Shown: positions 8,921 to 17,482 of the stretch, in pieces
Layout: each line of letters opens with the position of its first letter
How positions within the stretch are numbered: position 1 is the first letter of the stretch
From: Actinomycetota bacterium
GTDB lineage: Bacteria; Actinomycetota; Geothermincolia; Geothermincolales; RBG-13-55-18
NCBI GenBank assembly: GCA_030019255.1
Contig: JASEFK010000008.1
Location: 1-43,090, forward strand
Direction: 5' to 3'
Length of the DNA stretch: 43,090 bases
Translations under genes and position numbers: made by a program
Notes under the pieces: generated by a model
Told to the model about the DNA's origin: nothing
The model's database searches: none
What the model saw: the letters and a program-made list of their open reading frames with translations, nothing else

Positions 8921-9811
8921 TCACTTCGCCTCCACGCAGACCGCCGGCTTCTCGATGGGAAAGGGAGGCTGCTCCCCATAGCCCTGGAAGACCACCAATA
9001 AGGTGTAGGTCATCCCCATCCCCTGTTCGTTGTACTGCGTGCCCAGGCGCACCCGGACGGGAAGCAGGCTTTCCTCCCCGATCCACACCTCCACCCGCAG
9101 AATCTCATCCAGCCATTCCGGGCCCAGGTCCTGGTAACCCTCCAGGAGGGATGTATCCTCCTGCGAGCGTAACTCGAGAAGGTCCCGCCCACTGAGGTCG
9201 AAGGCCAGGTGGGCGCACCGCACGCCCTCCGCCTCCTCCAAACCCAGCCACTCCACCTCCCGGTCGGCGGTGGTCACGCGGTCCACCAGCTTCAGGTAGT
9301 CGAAGAAACGGTTCCGGTCCTCCGGGGGGGTATAGTGCACCCAGCCTTCCACTCCCAGCTGTTCCAAAAGCTTCTCCCCCTTGACGTAAGCGGTTTTTCC
9401 TCCATCCAGGGTGAGATAGGAGAAGGAGTTGGACCCGCCTTTCTCCTCCCCGATATCGCTTCGCACTTCTTCCCGGTACTCGTACCTCTCCCGGTCCGGA
9501 AGGATCATCTCCCCTTCCGCCCGCAAGGAACGGGTGAGAGTGCCCCGCTCGGTACGGAGCACGTTCTCCGCTTCCTGCCGGAAACGGAGGTAACCCCCGT
9601 TGAGGGTGTATTCATGCGCCGCGCGGTTGCATTCCCGGAGCCATTCCACGGGCGTCCTGCCTCCGCCGCATCCCGTAAGCCAGAGGGCCAGGGGAATGAT
9701 CACCGCCGCCAGCACCGCTTGCAGCAAGCGGCCGTAGGGGCTGCCCCCCTTCCCGGCCGATGCGCCGCCCGCTGCCCCATGGTGGAGCCCGGATCCAGTC
9801 ATTACCTCCAT
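8921..9811 (-). CDS. Lipoprotein, possibly LppX/LprG-like (LolA-type fold)
   Basis: About 296 aa. A hydrophobic segment ends in the lipobox W-L-T-G-C (Cys at about residue 48), followed by G-G-G, so a lipid-anchored extracytoplasmic protein is likely. The mature part is rich in alternating beta strands (EGEMILPDRERYEYRE, FSYLTLDGGKTAYVK, HLAFDLSGRDLL, LPVRVRLGTQYNEQ). Together with the stretch LEQLGVEGWVHY this resembles LppX/LprAFG or LolA-type carriers that hold acyl chains or glycolipids. That fold assignment is inference. The start is uncertain: ATGs at 9811 and 9802 are both possible, and the frame stays open to 10024, so the leader is unusually long whichever is used. The gene is divergent from ugd and could share its regulatory region. 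Confidence 0.6.
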   Translation of the reverse strand: MEVMTGSGLHHGAAGGASAGKGGSPYGRLLQAVLAAVIIPLALWLTGCGGGRTPVEWLRECNRAAHEYTLNGGYLRFRQEAENVLRTERGTLTRSLRAEGEMILPDRERYEYREEVRSDIGEEKGGSNSFSYLTLDGGKTAYVKGEKLLEQLGVEGWVHYTPPEDRNRFFDYLKLVDRVTTADREVEWLGLEEAEGVRCAHLAFDLSGRDLLELRSQEDTSLLEGYQDLGPEWLDEILRVEVWIGEESLLPVRVRLGTQYNEQGMGMTYTLLVVFQGYGEQPPFPIEKPAVCVEAK

Positions 9812-10133
9812 ACTGTCTCCATACTCCGCCTCCCGATAACCCTCCTCCCGGTTCTGCCGGGAGGAGAGATAACGCTGCCGCATGTCCGCCTTGAGGATAT
9901 TTTCTATCATTTCGGCGGCCCCGGAAAACCCAGACCTCCCTCTGCCTTCCGCCCTGAAGGAGAGCGGGGACCGGCAGCGGTCACAGGGTTGGGGGTTACG
10001 ACTTCTTTTTTGTGACACGGGCACGACCCGCGTGTTAAAGTTTTCTCCATGTCGTAGAATATCTTACCAAAGCCCAACCTCGATGGACTGCGTACCCTGG
10101 AGGCCGCAGCCCACATCAGGAGGTCGAGAGGCC
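9812..10133. other. Divergent intergenic region between lipoprotein and ugd
   Basis: About 320 bp separate the two divergent starts. The lipoprotein frame remains open through most of it, so part may be coding if an earlier start is used. An AT-richer patch at about 10032-10068 (TTAAAG, then TAGAATATC) could hold the ugd promoter, but spacing to consensus boxes is poor. No RNA gene or operator is recognised. Confidence 0.3.
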
Positions 10134-11417
10134 ATGAAGATCGCGGTCATCGGCATGGGTTACGTGGGGCTGGTCACCAGCGCCTGCCTTGCGGACATGG
10201 GCCATACGGTGACCGGCGTGGAAAAGGATGCCGGGAAGGTGGAGCTCCTAAGCCGGGGGGAGCCCACCATCTACGAGGTGGGGCTTCCCGAGCTCTTGGA
10301 GCGCACTCTAGACCGTACCCTCTCCTTCACCACTGACCTCCCGGAGGCGGTCCGGGAGGCGGAGATCATCTTCATCACCGTGGGCACCCCCCAGAGCGAG
10401 GATGGGAGCGCAGACATGACCTACGTCACCCAGGCGGCCATGGAGATCGCTCCCGCGGTCACGGGGTACAAGGTCATCGTCAACAAGAGCACCATGCCCG
10501 TGGGCTCCACCCGCCTGGTGGAGAGGATCATCCGGGAGCGAGCGGGGGGCGAGGAGTTCGACGTTGTCTCCAACCCGGAATTCCTCCGCGAGGGAACCGC
10601 GGTGCGCGACTTCATGCATCCCGACCGCATCGTCATCGGCACCGACAGCCAGAGGGCGGCGGGGATCATGACCGAGCTCTACCGGCCCTTGAACGCCCCC
10701 CTCCTCATCACCGACCCGGCCAGCGCGGAGATGATCAAGTACGCCTCCAACGCCTTCCTGGCCACCAAGGTCTCCTTCATCAACGCCATCGCCAACATCT
10801 GCGAGGCGGTGAACGCCGACGTGAAGGAGGTCGCCCTGGGCATGGGTTACGACCGCCGCATAGGCTTCGAGTTCCTGCGTTCCGGGCCGGGATTCGGGGG
10901 TTCCTGCTTTCCCAAGGACTGTCGGGCCCTCATCCAGATCGCCAGGAACTCCGGTTACAACTTCTACCTCCTGGAAGGGGTCATGCAGGTCAACCGGGAG
11001 CAGATGGAACTCATGGTGCGCAAGGCGGAGCGCATGCTGGGCGGCCTGGAGGGCAAACACATTGCCGCCTGGGGGCTGGCCTTCAAGGCGGGGACCGACG
11101 ACGTGCGGGAGTCCCCCGCCCTGGAGATCGTGCGCATGCTCATGGAGCGGGGCGCCCGGGTGGTGAGCTACGACCCCCAGGCCATGGACAATGCCCGGAA
11201 GTCCTTGCCCCAACTGGAACTGGCGCAAAGCCCCCTGGAGGCGGCGAGGGGCGCCGAGCTCCTGGTCATCCTCACCGACTGGGACGAGTTCAAGCTCATG
11301 GACTTCCAGGCCGTGGGAGAGGTCATGCGGGAGAGGAGGATCCTGGATACCAGGAACTGCCTGGAACCCATCTCCGTCCGCCGGCTGGGCTTCGTCTACG
11401 AGGGCGTGGGCCGCTGA
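10134..11417 (+). CDS. ugd: UDP-glucose 6-dehydrogenase
   Basis: 427 aa cytoplasmic enzyme that oxidises UDP-glucose twice with NAD+ to UDP-glucuronate, a precursor for acidic surface glycans. The N-terminal Rossmann fold shows G-M-G-Y-V-G (7-12). The catalytic motif G-F-G-G-S-C-F-P-K-D gives the nucleophile Cys258. The conserved N-K-S-T-M-P-V-G-S-T (117-126), SNPEFLREG (146-154) and D-P-A-S-A-E-M-I-K-Y (194-203) are all present, as is the C-terminal UDP-binding domain with G-L-A-F-K-A-G-T-D-D-V-R-E-S-P. Length is typical. The start is the ATG with AGGAGG ten bases upstream; the frame is open to 9882 but that part is not homologous. It is the only clear nucleotide-sugar enzyme in the window. 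A UDP-sugar other than glucose, as in TuaD/WecC relatives, is less likely but possible. Confidence 0.93.
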   Translation: MKIAVIGMGYVGLVTSACLADMGHTVTGVEKDAGKVELLSRGEPTIYEVGLPELLERTLDRTLSFTTDLPEAVREAEIIFITVGTPQSEDGSADMTYVTQAAMEIAPAVTGYKVIVNKSTMPVGSTRLVERIIRERAGGEEFDVVSNPEFLREGTAVRDFMHPDRIVIGTDSQRAAGIMTELYRPLNAPLLITDPASAEMIKYASNAFLATKVSFINAIANICEAVNADVKEVALGMGYDRRIGFEFLRSGPGFGGSCFPKDCRALIQIARNSGYNFYLLEGVMQVNREQMELMVRKAERMLGGLEGKHIAAWGLAFKAGTDDVRESPALEIVRMLMERGARVVSYDPQAMDNARKSLPQLELAQSPLEAARGAELLVILTDWDEFKLMDFQAVGEVMRERRILDTRNCLEPISVRRLGFVYEGVGR

Positions 11418-11735
11418 GCCCGGCTCCCCGCCGTTCACGGAAAACGCTCCCGGGCTCCGGGTACCACCTTCGGAGATTCCTCGCCGGCAAGGTGCCTTAC
11501 CGTCGCCTTCCTTCATCCTCCATGGGTATCGCCAGCCGGCTTTTCGGGTTCCAGAAAACCTCGGGGCAAGCCCCCCAGCCGGGGTGCCCAAAATTACGGG
11601 CAACTCGGGGGCAAGGGTTTCCCGGGTTGCCAGGCTCAATCTCCTCCGGGAGCGCGATCCTTCCCGTGCTCCAGTACCTGGCGGGAGGTTATCCAGGACA
11701 CCGGAACCCTGCTCGAAGGGCGCGGAAACCCAGCC
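11418..11735. other. Convergent intergenic region between ugd and a GT4 gene
   Basis: 318 bp without a credible gene. It contains an 8-bp inverted repeat GAGCCCGG/CCGGGCTC (11416-11423 and 11450-11457) directly at the ugd stop, and an 11-bp stem-loop at 11599-11631. Both could end transcription from the convergent genes. Nothing else is recognised. Confidence 0.5.
11599..11631 (-). terminator. Stem-loop, possible terminator of the GT4 gene
   Basis: 11599-11609 (GGCAACTCGGG) pairs with 11621-11631 (CCCGGGTTGCC) over 11 bp including one G-U pair, with an 11-nt loop. Read on the minus strand it is followed by CGTAATTTT, a weak T-rich tract. It lies about 105 nt after the stop of the GT4 gene at 11736. 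Confidence 0.35.
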
Positions 11736-12851
11736 TCAGTCCTCCAGGACCTCCCGGTAGGCTTCCAGGGTGAGTCCCACCGTTCGATTCCAGGAATATT
11801 CCGAGGCGCGCCTCCTCCCCAGTTCAGCCAGCTGGTCGCGTAGTTCTCCATCTCCTATCAAACGGCGGAGGGCCTTGCGGATGTCCATGACGTCCTCCGG
11901 GTCCACCAGGAAGGCCGCTCCCTCCGCCACCTCCCGCAGGGAGGAGGTGCGGGAGGTGATCACCGGGACGCCGCGGGCCATGGCCTCCAGAACCGGGAGC
12001 CCGAAACCTTCATACAGGGAAGGGTAAACGAAGAGGAACGCGCCCCGGAAGACGGCCTCCAGTTCCTGGCGGGGGAGGAAGCCCAGCCAGCGCACACCGT
12101 CCTGGGAGAGCACGCGGGAGAGCTCCCACCTGCCCAGCCATCCCCGCGCCCCCACCAGGACCAGCCCCTCCGTCCGGTCACGGTAGGGGGGATCGAGAGA
12201 GGCATAAGCCTGCACCAAGCGGGACAGGTTCTTGCGTGGCTCGATGGTGCCCACGAAGAGCAGATACCCGGGCCGAAGCCCGTGTTTGGCCAGGACCTTT
12301 TCCACCTCCTCCCTGCCCGGGCGGGTCGGCTCCTCCACTCCCAGCGGAACCACCCTCACCCGGGGATCTCTCCTACCCGTCAGTGTGCGGAGGTCGTCCG
12401 CCGTGGCCTTCGAATCCACCAGGAGGGAGCGGGCCCTGCCCAGGATGAGATCCAGTCCCCGGCGGTGGAAGAGGCGCCACTGGGCGGGGAAGGCACCGGG
12501 GAAACGCACCACGCACAGGTCGTGGACGGTGGCCACCAGGGGAGCCCGGGAGGGTGGGTAAACCAGGGAGGGCGTGTGCACCAGGTCCAGGTGGCCTAGA
12601 TACCTCTCCAGGAAGGGCCTACCCACGGTATGCCAGAGGATCCCGGTCGCGTCCCTCCGTCCCGGCAGGCGCCTCATGACCACTCCCTCAACGCTCGGAA
12701 AGGGGTCGGCATCCGGCGGCCCATGGTAGGGGAGGAGCAGCTCGACCCCGGACAGGCCTTTCGCCAGGCCGGGCACCAGGTTACGGATATAGGTCCCGAT
12801 CCCACCCGGCTGGCGGTAAAAGAGCTGATCGGCGAAGAGGGCTACTCTCAC
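11736..12851 (-). CDS. GT4 family glycosyltransferase
   Basis: 371 aa GT-B fold. The N-terminal glycine loop is Q-P-G-G-I-G-T-Y (14-21); V-A-T-V-H-D-L (106-112), F-V-G-T-I-E-P-R-K-N (199-208) and the E-x7-E motif E-G-F-G-L-P-V-L-E (Glu281, Glu289) follow. It resembles the GT4 enzyme at 7139-8302, including I-E/L-H-P-R-K-N-L, and probably adds a hexose to the same glycan. GAGGTG six bases before a GTG at 12851 fixes the start better than the ATG at 12893. It stands alone on this strand: the next upstream gene ends with or near 15235 and no gene follows within 300 bp. Confidence 0.85.
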   Translation of the reverse strand: MRVALFADQLFYRQPGGIGTYIRNLVPGLAKGLSGVELLLPYHGPPDADPFPSVEGVVMRRLPGRRDATGILWHTVGRPFLERYLGHLDLVHTPSLVYPPSRAPLVATVHDLCVVRFPGAFPAQWRLFHRRGLDLILGRARSLLVDSKATADDLRTLTGRRDPRVRVVPLGVEEPTRPGREEVEKVLAKHGLRPGYLLFVGTIEPRKNLSRLVQAYASLDPPYRDRTEGLVLVGARGWLGRWELSRVLSQDGVRWLGFLPRQELEAVFRGAFLFVYPSLYEGFGLPVLEAMARGVPVITSRTSSLREVAEGAAFLVDPEDVMDIRKALRRLIGDGELRDQLAELGRRRASEYSWNRTVGLTLEAYREVLED

Positions 12852-13051
12852 GGTTTCACCTCGTGATCCGCGCCAGCACGTCATCATCCCCAAGACGGCT
12901 TCCTTCCTTATCCGCCGTTATCCGACCAGCGCCACCACGTACATCCTGCAACCCGTCAATCCGAAGTGATGTTCACCCGGGCAGCGGCGGTTCTGCCGCG
13001 CCGTCTCTCCGTTCCACTAATTTCCCAGTGCGGAACTACGGTTCCCCCGCA

Positions 13052-15235
13052 TCAGGGGAGGGAAGCGGGCAGGTTGGGATAGTCGGGGAAATAGGTCTGC
13101 TGCCATTGCTTGTACATATTCCACGCCAGGCAGGGAGTGCCGTCGTACCTGAAGAGCCCGCAGTAAATGTGGTCCCAGGAGGTACCGGGGTCCTCATCCA
13201 TCATCTGGTATATCCATATCTTGCGGCATCCGTTCTGGAGGAGAGAGTTGACGCCCACCGGCCCGACGGCCTCCGCCTGCTGCTGCTCATTGAAGGAGCC
13301 GGGCTCGGTATCGCTGTAATGCGGCCATCCGGCCTCGCTGACCACCACCTCCTTGGTGACCCCCCTTGAGCGCAATGCATTAACTACGTTGGCGTAATAC
13401 CTCCCCCAGTCGGGAGGGAGCTTGTAGGGGTGGGCGGTGACCATGTCGCAGCTCCCCCGGAATCCGATGACATGGTTCAGGTACAAGGTGGCCCTCGAGT
13501 GGGGGGACAGGGTAAGGGTGCGCTTCAACGTCTCCCCCTTGCTCATCATGAAGTTTACGGTCACCTGTACTGCATCTCCCTGGGGATTCTGGAGGCACAG
13601 GTATTCTTCTATGGAAAATCCCGTGCACCCTTCCGCGAAATACCATTGGGGCTGAGGGGAAAGAGTGCCCATGGTAACGTGACCTCCCCTTCTGCTCCCC
13701 GCGTAGTTGAAGTACATGGGGCGCTCGGCCACGATGGGCACCTCGGAGTGGACCTTGATGGACACGTCGCCGTGGGGGTTGTTGTGGACCCCGATGCCCT
13801 CGGCGTCCCCGTGCACGGCCACCGTCCGGCGGGAACGCGGACCTACCTCCACGGTCTTCTGCACCGTCTGGCCGTCGCCGCAGTAGTATTCGATGATCAC
13901 CTGGGCTTTCCGGGTGGGGTCCGGGTTCTGGAGGCAGAGGTAGGTGTTGAACCCGGGACGGGTGCAGCCCTCCGCGAAGTACCAGACGCTGGCGGGGGCG
14001 GTGGCGCCCAGGGAGTCGTGGCCTCCCGCCCACATCCCCGCGTAGTTGAAGTACATGGGGCGCTCGGCCACGATGGGCACCTCGGAGTGGACCTTGATGG
14101 ACACGTCGCCGTGGGGGTTGTTGTGGACCCCGATGCCCTCGGCGTCCCCGTGCACGGCCACCGTCCGGCGGGAACGCGGACCTACCTCCACGGTCTTCTG
14201 CACCGTCTGGCCGTCGCCGCAGTAGTATTCGATGATCACCTGGGCTTTCCGGGTGGGGTCCGGGTTCTGGAGGCAGAGGTAGGTGTTGAACCCGGGACGG
14301 GTGCAGCCCTCCGCGAAGTACCAGACGCTGGCGGGGGCGGTGGCGCCCAGGGAGTCGTGGCCGTCATCCCAGGAGTAGTTGTAATTGAAGTACATGGGGC
14401 GCTCGGCCACGATGGGCTGCTCTGCATCCACCACCACCGAGACATCCTGTCCGGGACGGTTGACGTCGTCGAAGAGAAGGGCGTAGAGGTCGGTCCCCTT
14501 GTTCGGATCGGGATCGTTGACGCACTGCAGGTCCCCGCAGACCACGATGCCCGAAGGATCCTTTTCCTTTATGGCCTGGTAACCCAGCTGGAGGAGGGGC
14601 AGGTAGTCGGTCTCCACCTGGCCCCCGAAATGATAGACGCCATAGTTTCGCCAGGCGCTGGAATCCCTGTCCCACCCGGGCTCGTTCCATATCTCGTAGA
14701 AATCCACCACCGAGCCGTAACGCTCGGCCACCCGGGAGCAGAAATCGTACCAGTCGCGGAGGTCGCGGGGCGGGGCCTTGTCCGCGAAGCTCCCATAGGA
14801 TGGATCCCGCGCCCATTCCGGCGTGGCGGCGGTGAGCAGGAGCATGAGGGAGTCCGTGCCGTCAGCCAGGCGGGCATTTATTTCCTGGTCGAAGTAGGCC
14901 CAGTTGAACTCGTCCTGCCTGGGCTCCGCCTTGGCCCAGGTCATGAGCACCTTGTGGTGGCGCACCCATTGCCTCTCGGAATGGGGGATGCGGGGGCTGA
15001 TGCGGCCCACGTAATCCCTGGCGTCCAGGCCCAGGATGACCCAGTCGGCCACGTTGCGCTCGCTGGCGGCCACCGCCGCGCCGCCGTCGCTTATGGTTAC
15101 CAGAAGGAGATTGGACGCGGACGCCAACAGGAAAACGGTGCACAGAACAATGGATGCCAGGAGGGCGGAAGACCTGTTTCCCATCCCCCTTATCATCCTC
15201 ACGCTCTTTTTTCTTGTTCCCGTTTCCGGGGACAT
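13052..15235 (-). CDS. Exported glycosidase-like TIM barrel with an inserted array of WYFAEG repeats
   Basis: About 727 aa. A hydrophobic signal segment (about 22-47) is followed by a clan-A-like barrel half with FYEIWNEPGW (acid/base Glu185) and a C-terminal half with V-V-V-S-E-A-G-W-P (nucleophile Glu634). The array of about 110-residue repeats lies between them, about residues 250-575. It begins mid-repeat at DVSVVVDAEQPIVAERPMYF, runs through two nearly identical full copies (WYFAEGCTRPGF...AERPMYFNY), and ends at SRATLYLNHVIG just before the barrel resumes. At DNA level 13696-14023 equals 14035-14362. It probably acts on a cell-surface or extracellular glycan. No sortase, SLH or other wall-anchor motif is visible. 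The start is uncertain: ATGs at 15235, 15196 and 15184 are possible, and AGGGAG favours 15235. Paralogue of 750-2822. Confidence 0.78.
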   Translation of the reverse strand: MSPETGTRKKSVRMIRGMGNRSSALLASIVLCTVFLLASASNLLLVTISDGGAAVAASERNVADWVILGLDARDYVGRISPRIPHSERQWVRHHKVLMTWAKAEPRQDEFNWAYFDQEINARLADGTDSLMLLLTAATPEWARDPSYGSFADKAPPRDLRDWYDFCSRVAERYGSVVDFYEIWNEPGWDRDSSAWRNYGVYHFGGQVETDYLPLLQLGYQAIKEKDPSGIVVCGDLQCVNDPDPNKGTDLYALLFDDVNRPGQDVSVVVDAEQPIVAERPMYFNYNYSWDDGHDSLGATAPASVWYFAEGCTRPGFNTYLCLQNPDPTRKAQVIIEYYCGDGQTVQKTVEVGPRSRRTVAVHGDAEGIGVHNNPHGDVSIKVHSEVPIVAERPMYFNYAGMWAGGHDSLGATAPASVWYFAEGCTRPGFNTYLCLQNPDPTRKAQVIIEYYCGDGQTVQKTVEVGPRSRRTVAVHGDAEGIGVHNNPHGDVSIKVHSEVPIVAERPMYFNYAGSRRGGHVTMGTLSPQPQWYFAEGCTGFSIEEYLCLQNPQGDAVQVTVNFMMSKGETLKRTLTLSPHSRATLYLNHVIGFRGSCDMVTAHPYKLPPDWGRYYANVVNALRSRGVTKEVVVSEAGWPHYSDTEPGSFNEQQQAEAVGPVGVNSLLQNGCRKIWIYQMMDEDPGTSWDHIYCGLFRYDGTPCLAWNMYKQWQQTYFPDYPNLPASLP
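13696..14362. repeat. Perfect direct repeat, about 328 bp, period 339 bp, inside the glycosidase-like gene
   Basis: Bases 13696-14023 and 14035-14362 are identical by eye over about 328 bp, joined by an 11-bp variable segment, giving a 113-codon period. The repeat encodes one whole module copy. Such identity in coding DNA points to a recent duplication or ongoing gene conversion, and the tract could expand or contract by recombination. Confidence 0.9.
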
Positions 15236-15666
15236 TTTCCGATTCTCCCTTCCCTTCACCTCGAGCATCACCCATTCTCCGGTTTCACTTCCCGCCACCA
15301 CCACGGGAGGGGGGTCCCTGGATCACTTCCCGCCCTGCTTGTCTCCTCCCTTTAACAATCTATCCTCCGACCCGACATCCATCCCCTTCCACGCCTTCTC
15401 TCGACCATTAGTTCCTCCGGCGCGGCACCCCGACCCGCGCGCCGGGACCTCGATACTGCGATCTATTATAAACCCATGACAGGACATTACAGGGCAATCC
15501 TTGTTAAGTTAGACGCACGAAGCCCATTCTTGGAATCGTGATTCCAGGCAAAAGCCTCGGATTGGAAGAAGAACTCATGAAAAATCCGACTAACGAAACT
15601 CTTTCTCCGGGCCAGGAGCAGGTCATCCCGCGAGGGGAGGCGGCAGCTCGGGAGTCTCAACGGGAC
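15236..15666. other. Intergenic region upstream of the glycosidase-like gene
   Basis: 431 bp between two minus-strand genes. The glycosidase frame stays open to 15304. The rest is C-rich with no convincing gene. The only recognisable signal is a TATAAT on the minus strand at 15465-15470. The segment 15470-15600 is AT-richer than the surroundings. Confidence 0.4.
15465..15470 (-). promoter_or_regulatory. Possible -10 element upstream of the glycosidase-like gene
   Basis: The minus strand reads TTTATAATAGATC here, a consensus TATAAT. It lies about 230 nt before the favoured start at 15235. A TTGCCC occurs 21 nt upstream, too far for a normal -35 spacing. Offered as a weak candidate. Confidence 0.3.
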
Positions 15667-17400
15667 TCAGCCGTTTCTGGCCCGGGAATCCCCTCCGGCG
15701 TAGGATTCCAGGAGGCGTTCGTAGGTTTCCACCAGGGTATTCCAGTTTCTCTCGCGGCGCACCTTCTCCCGCCCTCTCTCCCCCATTTCGGAGGCTTTCA
15801 CCCCGTTGTTGAGCAGCTCCCAGGCATAGCGCACATAATCCTCGGCATCGGCACAGAGGTAACCGTCGACCCCATGTTCTATCTGTCCCCGCGCCGCGGC
15901 GCAATAGACGTTGCCCAGCACGGGCTTGCCCAGCAGCCGGGCCTCGTTGAGCACCAAGCAGTAACTCTCGTTCAGGGAGGGAAAGATGAAAAGGTCGCAG
16001 GCAGCGTAGGCGTCGAGCAGTTTCTCCCGGGGGAGGGGTCCCGTGTAGACCACCCCCTCGGATGGCAGCGGCTCCCCGTCATCGTCCGGTCCCACCATCA
16101 GGAGAAGAGCATCCAGACCCCTTTCCCTGAGGCGATGAACGGCGGCGACGGCAGTGGGGTAACCCTTGGAGGCGTTCTTTCTTCCCACCCAGAGGAGCAC
16201 CTTCCTCCCTTCCAGCCCGTACTCCAGGCGGAAATGGTTCCCGTCGACTTGCTTTGAGGAATATTCTTCCAGGTCAAACCCAGGTCCCACGCAAAAGGCC
16301 GGAAAGCCCCAATCTTCCATTATCTCCTGGATGACGGGGGAGTTGGCCTCCACCCCCGTCGCCTCCCGCATGGCCCGGTAAAAGTCCGCCCAGTAGTGGT
16401 TGTAGTCGCGGGGATGGAAGAGGGGAACGGCCACGAAGGGCTTTCCCGCCTTGCGGGCGGCCTTCCATGCCATTACCATGGTGGTGACGGGCACCATGGC
16501 CCCCATCACCAGGTCGCAACGGCGTGCGGCGCGACGTGCTTCCCTTTCCAAGCGCGGTGAGCGGGGCCCGATGAGGTAGTCACGCCACTTCGCCAGGCGC
16601 CGCGGCCGGTTTTCCACCACCGCCCAGAGAAGCCTCCCCAGGAGTTCCTCGGGAGCGGTGCGCATGAAATCCTCCCAATCCCTGCCCAGCGCCAGCTCCC
16701 TCCGCCTGCCGCCATCCAGGAGGTAGATGCGGCGCAGGGCCACCCCCAGCTCCCTGCCATCCCCCGGAGGTTGAATAGTCCTCTCGCACTCCAGCATCAC
16801 CTCCAGGAGGTTCCGGCGGGAAAAGCTCAGCCGGAACTCCTCACGCCTTCCCGGCGCCAGGGTGAACTGCCTGCGTTCCCCCTTATCCAGGACGATTCCG
16901 AGTTTTCCACCCCAGGGGGAATGGAGCTCCACGCCAAATCCTTCCATCCCCTTTCCTCCGGCGATGAGCTTGGCCCTTTTCCGCGTCCAGCGCGCCGGAC
17001 CGTCCTCCCATTCCTCCAGCCGGTGCCACCCGGAAAGGAAACAATGTTCCTCCGTCCCGGCCAGGTTCTCGCCCAGGAGGTGGACAAAGCGTTCTTCTTG
17101 CCTTTCCTTCTCCAGGTACTCGAGCAGTCGGGCGGACCTGCGCGCCCCGCGTCCGGGCCGGGGGTTTTTCACCGGGAAGCGACGCACCTCCACGCCCCGG
17201 TCCCGTTCCGGCCCCGGGGGAAGCAGGTTGTCCCACAAGAAGTAACCCAGGGGAGAGGAGATCATGCACAGGGAACGGGTGGTAAGCACCACCACCTCGT
17301 GACCCCTGGACGCCAGGCGGGTCACGAGCTCCCGCAGGAACCTCTCGCCACCCCCGTGGACTCCCTCGCCGTACCGATGGGTCACCAGGAGAATGCGCAT
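15667..17400 (-). CDS. GT4 glycosyltransferase with an inserted beta-rich domain
   Basis: 577 aa, about 180-200 longer than a usual GT4 enzyme. The N-domain begins MRILLVTHRY with the glycine loop V-H-G-G-G-E-R (14-20). After about residue 85 an extra region intervenes. Its core (about 117-230) reads as a beta sandwich, with S-G-W-H-R-L-E near its start, P-A-R-W-T-R-K-R-A in the middle and R-E-L-G-V-A-L-R-R-I-Y-L at its end. The GT-B fold resumes with L-L-W-V-G-R-K-N-A-S-K-G (402-413) and the E-x7-E motif E-S-Y-C-L-V-L-N-E (Glu478, Glu486). The inserted domain matches in layout the C-terminal domain of the neighbouring GT2 protein, and may bind a sugar chain. The start ATG at 17400 has AAGGAAGGTGAGG upstream. 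It is 82 nt downstream of the GT2 gene and likely co-transcribed. Confidence 0.8.
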   Translation of the reverse strand: MRILLVTHRYGEGVHGGGERFLRELVTRLASRGHEVVVLTTRSLCMISSPLGYFLWDNLLPPGPERDRGVEVRRFPVKNPRPGRGARRSARLLEYLEKERQEERFVHLLGENLAGTEEHCFLSGWHRLEEWEDGPARWTRKRAKLIAGGKGMEGFGVELHSPWGGKLGIVLDKGERRQFTLAPGRREEFRLSFSRRNLLEVMLECERTIQPPGDGRELGVALRRIYLLDGGRRRELALGRDWEDFMRTAPEELLGRLLWAVVENRPRRLAKWRDYLIGPRSPRLEREARRAARRCDLVMGAMVPVTTMVMAWKAARKAGKPFVAVPLFHPRDYNHYWADFYRAMREATGVEANSPVIQEIMEDWGFPAFCVGPGFDLEEYSSKQVDGNHFRLEYGLEGRKVLLWVGRKNASKGYPTAVAAVHRLRERGLDALLLMVGPDDDGEPLPSEGVVYTGPLPREKLLDAYAACDLFIFPSLNESYCLVLNEARLLGKPVLGNVYCAAARGQIEHGVDGYLCADAEDYVRYAWELLNNGVKASEMGERGREKVRRERNWNTLVETYERLLESYAGGDSRARNG

Positions 17401-17482
17401 GGCCTCACCTTCCTTGCCGGGAGGCGGGAAATGGGCCCCGCCGACCACAATCCCCCCGGGGATCGGATATCCGCCTCCAACA

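Noticed and set aside
10308-11639. 443-codon minus-strand open frame opposite ugd
   Set aside because: ugd is unambiguous on the plus strand; the antisense product has biased composition and no motifs.
13696-14362. Possible CRISPR or tandem-repeat array
   Set aside because: The repeats are 328 bp, in frame, protein-coding and without short spacers; not CRISPR. No CRISPR-like array was seen anywhere in the window.
13430-15355. 641-codon plus-strand open frame opposite the glycosidase-like gene
   Set aside because: It mirrors the repeat array on the other strand, with Gly/Val/His/Ala-rich composition and no domain; a shadow of high-GC coding DNA.
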